Part shown: positions 1 to 4,475 of the stretch, piece by piece
Layout: every line of letters begins with the position of its first letter
Position numbering within the stretch: the stretch's first letter is position 1
NCBI GenBank assembly: GCA_946886975.1
Contig: CAMPJV010000198.1
Location: 1-5,435 of the forward strand
Source: an uncultured Taibaiella sp.
Lineage (GTDB): Bacteria > Bacteroidota > Bacteroidia > Chitinophagales > Chitinophagaceae
Direction: 5' to 3'
Length of the DNA stretch: 5,435 nucleotides
Made by a program: the position numbers and the translations under genes
The notes under the pieces: model-generated
Databases searched by the model: none
The model's input: the letters and a program-made list of their open reading frames with translations, nothing else
Told to the model about the DNA's origin: nothing

Positions 1-328
1 CGTGTAAGGGACACGGTCTTGTCTCGGAGCATTCTCGTAGTCCCAATCCACATCCCGTAAATACGTTGCCACCATCAATCGCTTCTACAATTTCCTTAAT
101 CGGTTTTGTCTTCTGGTTGGCGTCAAGGAAAAAGCCACCATTTAGCCCTTTTTGCGAGCTGATCACTTGTTTGCGGCTCAATTCCTGTAGGATCTTCGCT
201 GTAAAATGCTGTGGTGCATGTATATGGCTGCATACATCGTTGATGCCAATCTTTGTTACCTCGTTCGATACTGAGGCTATATAGACCACTGCTCTGATTC
301 CATATTCACACGCCTTGGAGAAGATCAT
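1..328 (-). CDS. Rrf2-family Fe-S transcriptional regulator (NsrR/IscR-like), C-terminus beyond window
   Basis: A DNA-binding repressor-type regulator whose relatives (NsrR, IscR, RirA) sense NO, Fe-S status or iron through a bound cluster. Reading the minus strand from the ATG at 326-328 gives 109 residues before the window edge. The N-terminus MIFSKACEYGIRAVVYIAS is the classic Rrf2 opening. A winged helix-turn-helix spans about residues 27-60, followed by the wing signature KGLNGGFFL (60-68). Three cysteines, C93, C100 and C106 (CGLGLRECSETRPCPLH), match the family's cluster-ligand region. The start overlaps the stop of the upstream hemerythrin gene in an ATGA, so the two are probably translationally coupled and share a promoter near 850-897. 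NO sensing is inferred from the norCB and hemerythrin neighbours; the cysteine pattern alone does not separate NsrR from other Rrf2 proteins. About 30-50 C-terminal residues are probably missing. Confidence 0.9.
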   Translation of the reverse strand, partial: MIFSKACEYGIRAVVYIASVSNEVTKIGINDVCSHIHAPQHFTAKILQELSRKQVISSQKGLNGGFFLDANQKTKPIKEIVEAIDGGNVFTGCGLGLRECSETRPCPLH

Positions 329-822
329 TTTGCTTGTTTTATCCAGAATTCATCCTCCCATGACACAGTGCTGTGGTTACCATGAAGGTCAGCGATTATC
401 TTGCCGGCATGGTCAAAGGAGTCTGGATCAGCATTTTTCTCTATATATGGGAATAGCTGGCGTTCTTCAAAGCGGATGTGATCTTCCAGCCGATCAGCAA
501 ACGCTGCAAGCAGCGCCTTTTCGCTGTCGTCAGTTCTTATTATTTTCTGTATCAGCCAGTTTAGTTCTTTATGTTGCTCTCGTGCCTTTCTGATCTCAGG
601 GTCGCCCTCCTTCAGCAGAGAGAAGACCAATCTTTCCTCCTGGTCAAAATGCTCTTTTAGCTCTTGCTCAAAACAAAAGGCAACGTAGCTGACAATTCTT
701 AGGTCTTCAATATTGTTTTTGAGGCCTTGTCTTATCTTCCAGCATAGCAATAGTCCATCATGATGGTCGCGGGAAAGGGGCTTTAAATGGGTACTTCGTT
801 TCAGAGGTTTTATTATTTCCAT
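325..822 (-). CDS. Hemerythrin HHE-domain protein (putative di-iron NO/O2-responsive protein)
   Basis: A 165-residue soluble four-helix-bundle protein with no signal peptide, so cytoplasmic. The di-iron ligand pattern is visible: H20/H21 in RDHHDG, H58 and E62 in HFDQEE, H84 in EQHKEL, and H115 with E119/E120 in DHIRFEERQLFPYIE. This is the pattern of the HHE cation-binding family, which includes RIC/YtfE-type proteins that respond to nitrosative damage to iron centres. The N-terminal ScdA-like domain of canonical RIC is absent. The ATG at 820-822 follows an operator plus -7 box at 854-897. The stop TGA overlaps the ATG of the Rrf2 gene (ATGA), giving a two-gene unit. A 153-bp gap and its own promoter separate it from norB, which is upstream on the same strand. 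NO binding, iron storage or oxygen carriage are all possible roles; the context favours NO. Confidence 0.9.
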   Translation of the reverse strand: MEIIKPLKRSTHLKPLSRDHHDGLLLCWKIRQGLKNNIEDLRIVSYVAFCFEQELKEHFDQEERLVFSLLKEGDPEIRKAREQHKELNWLIQKIIRTDDSEKALLAAFADRLEDHIRFEERQLFPYIEKNADPDSFDHAGKIIADLHGNHSTVSWEDEFWIKQAK

Positions 823-853
823 ACTTTCAGCATTGTGCCAGGTCCTGTGAATG

Positions 854-861
854 CAAAGTAA
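854..861 (-). promoter_or_regulatory. Predicted -7 promoter element of the hemerythrin-rrf2 unit
   Basis: The minus strand reads TTACTTTG, matching 7 of 8 positions of the Bacteroidota -7 consensus TAnnTTTG. Its upstream edge is 22 bp from the operator at 884-897. The implied transcription start is near 850, leaving a leader of about 28 nt before the ATG at 822. Prediction by eye. Confidence 0.5.
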
Positions 862-883
862 CCCCCACTACCGGTCACAGAAC

Positions 884-897
884 ATGACAATCATCAG
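884..897 (-). promoter_or_regulatory. Crp/Fnr-type operator upstream of hemerythrin
   Basis: The plus strand reads ATGAC-AATC-ATCAG, a 5-4-5 inverted repeat with Crp/Fnr-superfamily geometry. It shares the flanking AACATGAC with the operator in front of norC (2822-2829). Its centre (890.5) is about 40.5 bp upstream of the predicted start, the position of a class II activator site. The binding protein is inferred to be the Crp/Fnr regulator encoded at 2920-3657. Confidence 0.6.
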
Positions 898-975
898 AGA
901 ATGGGATGATAACGGTCAGTTTCAAAGCATTTATGAAGTAGTTAACTTTTGGAAATAGCCTCTCTGGGGAGGTCT

Positions 976-2379
976 CTATGCTGTGACATTGTTTTCCTTC
1001 GCGCGTTTTCGTGGCGCCTTTTGCTCATTTCCGTCACCTGGCGATTCCAATATTTGGTGGCTCTGTCTGTGCCGTCCTTTCAGCGCTCTCATATAGTGGT
1101 AGACAATTATGTTAATGCCGGTAAACAGTCCCAGTCCGGCAAATGCAAACACGTGAAGTATCCTGTTCACCGGCAACATCAGCTCCCTGTAATCCGCTAC
1201 GCCGACTACTATTTCTCTGTATCCTTTAACTATTCCGGCGGTCACCAGCGCGAGCCAGAACACGGCGAGGCTGACTTGGGTGATAATGAATCCTGTCGAC
1301 AATTGTTTCCTGTTCTTTTCAGGCAGCATATCCACTTTCAGCATGTACCCAAACGAAGCCAGCAGTATCATGGTGTTTATTCCAATGGTGGCACCCATGG
1401 CATGGGCTACTGTGATGTGTGTACCATGCGTATACCTGTTAATTGCAGGGATGCTCATCCCGAGGGCAAGGATAAGGTTGATCAACACCCAGTATTCTGC
1501 GGCCATGAGCAGCTTATAGCTGAATGAGAAGCTGTCTTTTCCCTGTTCAGCTGCTTTCTTCCTGAATCCCTGTAGTATGCTGATAAGCAATACCCATTCC
1601 GTCATACTCACGGCATACGATACATGTCTGACCCAGGAACTGGTGGGGAGATTGTATAAATGATGGCCCCAGTTGAACATCAGGTTGGTTAGTCCCAGGA
1701 AATAGAAGAAGAACGCCTTTTTACTTTTTGCGATCTGGACATCTCCTGTCATCTTCACCATGATGAACAACGAGGTTCCATATATCATCTGGTTCCATGC
1801 ACCAACCATTGCTCCATTCGATTTCCATTGCACGGTGAGTTCTCTCAGGAATGACTGACGAAACCAGGATATCTGGTAAAGATTCTGTTCCAGGAATGTG
1901 ATCAGGAAGAAAACGACTCCTGTGGTCCACATCCACACATAAAGGGGCGGATTCTTAGGCCGAGTCCTCCACGAGGTATAATAGCCCCACATCAGAAACA
2001 ACCAGGCGGCAAGTATGGGGACGCAGAGGAATGGTGGAAATTCCCAGTACTCTCTTCCTCCAAATTTCTTAAATGCATAAAAGCCAAAGATGGCAACGAC
2101 CGTTAGCATCCAGGTTGCCATGAAAACTGTATCGGAGGTTGACGGGTTACGCTTAAGGCCAAAGACATCCTTTTTGTACCACAGTATCCCGCCCGCGGCA
2201 CCGCCGATCAGCCAGAACAGGACCGCCGAAACATGCATAGGTCTTAATTGGTAGAAGGGCAGGTACTCATTGAAGATTCCGGGATATAGTGCTGCAAATG
2301 AGCTCAGTGTGCCAAGGAGTAGAGCTAAGCTCAGCATGCTCAGGCAGAAACCAAGGTATATTTTAATTATCCCCTTCAT
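976..2379 (-). CDS. norB: Divergent nitric oxide reductase large subunit (NorB-like, heme-copper superfamily)
   Basis: A 467-residue integral membrane protein with about 12 hydrophobic segments, close to the usual cNOR NorB length of roughly 450-475. It would reduce 2 NO to N2O using electrons from NorC. NorB hallmarks seen are RPMH (heme b ligand H49), GREYWEFPP (108-116, the GRExxExP calcium-site region), VKMTG, GHH (H239, H240), a conserved E261, and YTHGTHITVAH with heme b3 ligand H326. Against canonical NorB, aligned without gaps from 188 to 240, the FeB ligand His is N188, the FeB Glu is V192 and the following Glu is N196. The second heme b ligand His is M328. The C-terminal tail (434-467) is polar and basic. 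The start ATG overlaps the norC stop (ATGA), so the pair is coupled. It may be annotated elsewhere as a cbb3-type oxidase subunit I, but the NorC partner and GRE motif favour NOR. Catalytic activity is uncertain. Confidence 0.85.
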   Translation of the reverse strand: MKGIIKIYLGFCLSMLSLALLLGTLSSFAALYPGIFNEYLPFYQLRPMHVSAVLFWLIGGAAGGILWYKKDVFGLKRNPSTSDTVFMATWMLTVVAIFGFYAFKKFGGREYWEFPPFLCVPILAAWLFLMWGYYTSWRTRPKNPPLYVWMWTTGVVFFLITFLEQNLYQISWFRQSFLRELTVQWKSNGAMVGAWNQMIYGTSLFIMVKMTGDVQIAKSKKAFFFYFLGLTNLMFNWGHHLYNLPTSSWVRHVSYAVSMTEWVLLISILQGFRKKAAEQGKDSFSFSYKLLMAAEYWVLINLILALGMSIPAINRYTHGTHITVAHAMGATIGINTMILLASFGYMLKVDMLPEKNRKQLSTGFIITQVSLAVFWLALVTAGIVKGYREIVVGVADYRELMLPVNRILHVFAFAGLGLFTGINIIVYHYMRALKGRHRQSHQILESPGDGNEQKAPRKRAKENNVTA

Positions 2380-2816
2380 TTTGATGTGATCGAATAGCTC
2401 CCTGTCCAGTGCACTGCTGAATCAGGTACGCGGTTCCTTCCGGATTTATCTACCCACTGCAGAAAGGAGATCAACTGTTCCACCTCCCCTGGCTCCAGGT
2501 GAAAGTTGGGCATCCTGTCTGTTCCCGAAATGATAAAGCTGCGCATATACGCTGGGCCCTTGATAGACGCTGCGTTTGTAAGGTCGGGCCCCACGTAGCC
2601 GCCAAGGCCATATAGCTGGTGACAGCTCTGGCAGTTCTTTTCCTGCCATAGGTTCCATCCCGCTGATACTGCCGGTGAGGGAGGAACTGGTGTTGTCAAT
2701 GGGTCGGCGTATCTATATACGGCCCCTGTATAGATAGCGAACAGAACTGATAATATTAGCAGTATTCTAAGCAAAAGATCGGCGCGCTTTTTTGTAAAGG
2801 AACATTGCACACGCAT
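2376..2816 (-). CDS. norC: Nitric oxide reductase cytochrome c subunit (NorC)
   Basis: A 146-residue membrane-anchored c-type cytochrome that would feed electrons to NorB from the periplasmic side. One transmembrane helix spans about 14-34, preceded by basic residues KKR that keep the N-terminus cytoplasmic. The single heme site is CQSCH (C62, C65, H66), with M102 in DRMPNFHL as the likely axial Met. GGYVGPDLTN (72-81) matches the GAYFAPEL segment of known NorC proteins, including the conserved Tyr (Y74) near the NorB calcium site. The stop overlaps the norB ATG. The ATG at 2814-2816 is the only in-frame Met before the membrane helix. A promoter predicted by analogy with two neighbours would start transcription near 2791, inside this frame. 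In that case the true start could be the TTG at 2772-2774 (residue 15), which would give 132 residues beginning MLRILLILSV. Confidence 0.9.
   Translation of the reverse strand: MRVQCSFTKKRADLLLRILLILSVLFAIYTGAVYRYADPLTTPVPPSPAVSAGWNLWQEKNCQSCHQLYGLGGYVGPDLTNAASIKGPAYMRSFIISGTDRMPNFHLEPGEVEQLISFLQWVDKSGRNRVPDSAVHWTGSYSITSK
2795..2802 (-). promoter_or_regulatory. Candidate -7 promoter element of norCB, inside the annotated norC frame
   Basis: The minus strand reads TTCCTTTA, 6 of 8 matches to TAnnTTTG. It is a weak match, but it lies exactly 22 bp from the operator at 2825-2838, the same spacing as in the hemerythrin and FAS1 promoters. If real, transcription starts near 2791 and the norC start codon must lie further downstream. 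Confidence 0.35.
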
Positions 2817-2824
2817 CTTAAAAC

Positions 2825-2838
2825 ATGACCGATGTCAG
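2825..2838. promoter_or_regulatory. Crp/Fnr-type operator, norC-proximal
   Basis: The plus strand reads ATGAC-CGAT-GTCAG, preceded by AAAC. The core TGAC-N4-GTCA is a perfect inverted repeat, and the site shares AACATGAC-N4-RTCAG with the hemerythrin operator. It is only 8 bp from the annotated norC ATG. It would therefore act either as an activator site for a start inside the annotated frame, or as a repressor site over the divergent promoters. Confidence 0.6.
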
Positions 2839-2846
2839 GTGCCGCT

Positions 2847-2860
2847 ATGATGAGAATCAC
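2847..2860. promoter_or_regulatory. Second Crp/Fnr-type operator in the norC-crp intergenic region
   Basis: The sequence ATGAT-GAGA-ATCAC contains the perfect 4-4-4 inverted repeat TGAT-GAGA-ATCA, the FNR-like core. Its centre (2853.5) is 22 bp, about two helical turns, from the norC-proximal operator. Its centre is 40.5 bp from the near edge of the crp -7 box, so it could autoregulate the crp gene. Its role is inferred from position only. Confidence 0.5.
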
Positions 2861-2893
2861 CACATCGCTGCTTCCGTATAGGCTTACAGCTGG

Positions 2894-2901
2894 TAATTTT
2901 G
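2894..2901 (+). promoter_or_regulatory. Predicted -7 promoter element of the Crp/Fnr gene
   Basis: TAATTTTG is a perfect match to TAnnTTTG. A partial -33 element (TTC in place of TTG) lies at 2872-2874 with a 19-bp spacer. The implied transcription start is near 2905. It overlaps the in-frame TTG at 2899-2901, which argues that translation begins at the ATG at 2920. Confidence 0.55.
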
Positions 2902-2919
2902 ATCCTGAAAATTATTCCG

Positions 2920-3657
2920 ATGAAAAAGAAAAGCGTGTCAGCTGTCGAAAATGAATTGGCGGACTGTGATGTTAGTCACAAGAGGATATTCTCCACGTTG
3001 AACACTGAAGAACTGGAGCTGTTCGACAAGACCAAGGTTTGTCTTTTTTTCCGGAAGGGGCAAAGCGTTTTTAATGAGGGGAGCTATCCGCTAGGTCTTT
3101 ATTGTCTCGACGCTGGCAAAGTCAAACTGGAGCATAGCGGCGACGAGGGGAAGATGCAGATCGTAAGAATGAAGAAGGGTGGAGATCTCTTAGGGTACAG
3201 GGCGCTGTTTTGCGGCGAAAAGTATAATGCCAGTGCTGTCGCCATCGAGGATACTAATCTTTTCTTTATACCGAAGGACACTGTGTTTGAAGTGCTGAAG
3301 ATCAACCATCGTCTTTCAATGGACATGTTGAGACTGCTGGCACACGATCTCCGGGCCGCTGAGAACCATTTAACTGAACTTGCTCAAAAGCCTGTAAGGG
3401 AAAGACTGGCGAAAGCGCTATTGTATTTAAAAGAAACTTATGGTCTCGAGGACGACCAGTCAACGATAAACGTACAACTGTCAAGAGAAGAGATTGCCGA
3501 TCTCGTAGGAACTGCTACGGAAACCGCAATAAGGCTGCTTTCGGAATTTCGGCAAGAGGGTATTATTGAGCTCATCGGAAAAAAGATCAGCATAGCGGAT
3601 AAAAGCAAGCTCATAGCTACGGCGCATTACTATCAGCCGGAGATGGTACTTTATTAG
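2920..3657 (+). CDS. Crp/Fnr-family transcriptional regulator, likely NO/nitrosative-stress type
   Basis: A 245-residue cytoplasmic regulator divergent from norCB. I start it at the ATG at 2920-2922 (MKKKSVSAVE) rather than the in-frame TTG at 2899, because that TTG lies in the predicted -7 box. A cNMP-type beta-barrel covers about residues 30-125, a dimerisation helix about 130-155, and a Crp-type winged helix about 165-225. The recognition helix reads TATETAIRLLSEF. E201 and R205 align with FNR E209 and R213, while FNR S212 is Ile (I204). The N-terminal four-cysteine cluster of oxygen-sensing FNR is absent: only C16 lies there, with scattered C41, C62 and C98. The phosphate-binding Glu and Arg-Ser of cAMP receptors are also not conserved (GYRALFCGEKYNASA, 92-106). 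It thus resembles DNR/NNR/HcpR-like regulators by elimination and context. It probably controls norCB, hemerythrin and FAS1 through the ATGAY-N4-RTCA operators; this is inference. Confidence 0.88.
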   Translation: MKKKSVSAVENELADCDVSHKRIFSTLNTEELELFDKTKVCLFFRKGQSVFNEGSYPLGLYCLDAGKVKLEHSGDEGKMQIVRMKKGGDLLGYRALFCGEKYNASAVAIEDTNLFFIPKDTVFEVLKINHRLSMDMLRLLAHDLRAAENHLTELAQKPVRERLAKALLYLKETYGLEDDQSTINVQLSREEIADLVGTATETAIRLLSEFRQEGIIELIGKKISIADKSKLIATAHYYQPEMVLY

Positions 3658-3670
3658 GGTGCCAGGATAA

Positions 3671-3699
3671 AAGGCAGGAGTCCTTACGACTCCTGCCTT
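3671..3699 (-). terminator. Intrinsic terminator between convergent crp and FAS1 genes
   Basis: A perfect 12-bp stem, AAGGCAGGAGTC pairing with GACTCCTGCCTT, encloses a 5-nt loop. On the minus strand it runs into TTTTATCC, a short U-tract expected of a terminator for the FAS1 transcript, 31 nt past its stop. On the plus strand it begins 13 nt after the crp stop but has only TTACC behind it. It is therefore stronger for FAS1, though it may serve both directions. Confidence 0.8.
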
Positions 3700-3730
3700 A
3701 CCATTCCAAAACATAAACTCTTGAATCTCT

Positions 3731-4297
3731 TTATTCCGGCAATAGCACTTTATCGATAACGTAAATTATGCCGTTGGATGCCGGAACAGTTGCGATCACT
3801 TTCGCGCTGTTATTGAGTACGATGTCTTCGCCCTGCTTACTCACTTTTACATTTCCGCCGTTCACCTGGTTAAGGTTCTGTCCATCCTGTATTATCTCCG
3901 CGCGCAAGACTCCGAGAAACACATGGTATTGCAGGATGTCAGCAAGTTTTTCTCTGTTCTCATCCTTCATCAGGTCGTCGAGGGTGCCCCCGGGTAGTTG
4001 ATCGAATGCCGCATTCACGGGAGCGAACACGGTAAAGGGCCCGGCGTTGCTCAGAGCGTCCACCAGCTCTGCCTGCTGCACGGCTTTTACCAGGGTGGAA
4101 TGGTCCTTGCTTGCGATGGCCACCTGCACAACGTTCTTTTGGGACATGTCATCTGCTACAGCGGATTGCCCTCCACCATCAGCAGATGCAGTGGCCGTTG
4201 TCGTCTCAGGCACATTTTCTTCAGAAGATGCGCTCACACAACCTTCGGCGAATATCAGAGATGTGCCGGTCATGAAGATTAAGAATGCTTTTTTCAT
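3731..4297 (-). CDS. FAS1 (fasciclin) domain protein, probable lipoprotein
   Basis: A 188-residue secreted protein with one FAS1 domain. The N-terminus MKKAFLIFMTGTSLIFAEGC is a hydrophobic signal ending at C20. The lipobox is atypical (AEGC, with Glu at -2), so lipidation is probable but not certain. A low-complexity Thr/Ala/Ser/Gly linker follows (about 22-50), with acidic residues just after the Cys. The FAS1 domain spans about 56-187. Its H1 motif is FTVFAPVNAAFDQLP (88-102), the central YH motif is at Y124-H125, and the closing strand is NGIIYVIDKVLLP (175-187). FAS1 domains usually mediate adhesion or protein contacts; no enzymatic role is indicated. It has its own promoter with a perfect Crp/Fnr-type palindrome at the same spacing as the hemerythrin promoter, which suggests co-regulation with the NO genes. 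Its function there is unknown. Confidence 0.9.
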   Translation of the reverse strand: MKKAFLIFMTGTSLIFAEGCVSASSEENVPETTTATASADGGGQSAVADDMSQKNVVQVAIASKDHSTLVKAVQQAELVDALSNAGPFTVFAPVNAAFDQLPGGTLDDLMKDENREKLADILQYHVFLGVLRAEIIQDGQNLNQVNGGNVKVSKQGEDIVLNNSAKVIATVPASNGIIYVIDKVLLPE

Positions 4298-4315
4298 TTT
4301 GTGTTGATTTGTTCA

Positions 4316-4323
4316 TAAATGTA
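4316..4323 (-). promoter_or_regulatory. Predicted -7 promoter element of the FAS1 gene
   Basis: The minus strand reads TACATTTA, 7 of 8 matches to TAnnTTTG, and lies 22 bp downstream of the operator at 4346-4359. The implied transcription start is near 4312, giving a leader of about 15 nt before the ATG at 4297. Confidence 0.55.
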
Positions 4324-4345
4324 TCATAGCTATCACAATAGAAAA

Positions 4346-4359
4346 ATGATTTAAATCAT
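4346..4359 (-). promoter_or_regulatory. Perfect 14-bp Crp/Fnr-type palindrome upstream of FAS1
   Basis: ATGAT-TTAA-ATCAT equals its own reverse complement over all 14 bases. The half-site ATGAT is the same as in the operator at 2847-2860 and differs by one base from ATGAC at 884 and 2825. The centre (4352.5) is about 40.5 bp upstream of the predicted FAS1 start, a class II activator position. Confidence 0.65.
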
Positions 4360-4475
4360 ATATGCAGGTGATGGCGGGCAATGCTTGGCACGATGGTTTA
4401 GCACACGGCTGAGCCTTGCAGATAGAGCCTCGCTCCAGGCGTGAAACTGAGTATTAAAAGGCTTGAAGTTGTCGG

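Larger units (their letters stand above)
823..975. other. norB-hemerythrin intergenic region
   Basis: A 153-bp gap between two minus-strand genes. It holds the hemerythrin promoter and operator (854-897). Just after the norB stop there is a short imperfect hairpin on the minus strand (CCTC-CCCAGA-GAGG, about 961-972) followed by a few T residues. That is too weak to call a terminator with confidence, so read-through from norCB into hemerythrin-rrf2 remains possible. I saw no small ORF or RNA gene here. Confidence 0.5.
4298..4475. other. FAS1-CoA-transferase intergenic region
   Basis: A 178-bp gap between two minus-strand genes. The left part (4298-4359) carries the FAS1 promoter and operator. 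In 4360-4475 I find no ORF and no clear terminator for the CoA-transferase gene, only a short GCCT/AGGC hairpin near 4426-4440 without a T-run and a small GAGCCT direct repeat near 4411-4430. Confidence 0.5.

Noticed and set aside
66..284. A 72-codon plus-strand frame at the left edge
   Set aside because: It lies opposite the Rrf2 gene, whose minus-strand translation shows clear family motifs.
949..1527. A 192-codon plus-strand open frame opposite the 3' half of norB
   Set aside because: It is antisense to the strongly conserved NorB coding sequence, its translation has no recognisable domain and an odd composition, and it has no promoter. It is a shadow frame; the other plus-strand frames opposite hemerythrin, FAS1 and the CoA-transferase are the same.
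976..2379. Annotation as cbb3-type cytochrome oxidase subunit I (CcoN)
   Set aside because: The partner is a mono-heme NorC with the GGYxxPDL motif rather than CcoO/CcoP, and the GRExxExP and YTHGxxxTxAH motifs align without gaps to NorB.
976..2379. Calling the enzyme an NO dismutase (Nod)
   Set aside because: The Asn-for-His and lost Glu are reminiscent of Nod, but Nod proteins are qNOR-like fusions with an N-terminal extension. This one is short and has a NorC, so only a divergent NOR call is supported.
2809..2819. The minus strand reads AAGATGCGTGT, resembling an NsrR half-site (AAGATGCYTTT)
   Set aside because: It matches 9 of 11 but includes the norC start codon, has no second half, and no similar site appears at the hemerythrin or FAS1 promoters. 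The proteobacterial motif may not apply to this Rrf2 protein.
2899..2919. TTG at 2899 as the crp start, adding seven residues
   Set aside because: The TTG is part of a perfect -7 box (TAATTTTG), so it would not be inside the transcript. The ATG at 2920 is preferred.
4400..4445. Short hairpin and GAGCCT direct repeat downstream of the CoA-transferase gene
   Set aside because: The stem is about 4 bp with no T-run, and the repeat is only 6 bp, so there is not enough to call a terminator or repeat element.
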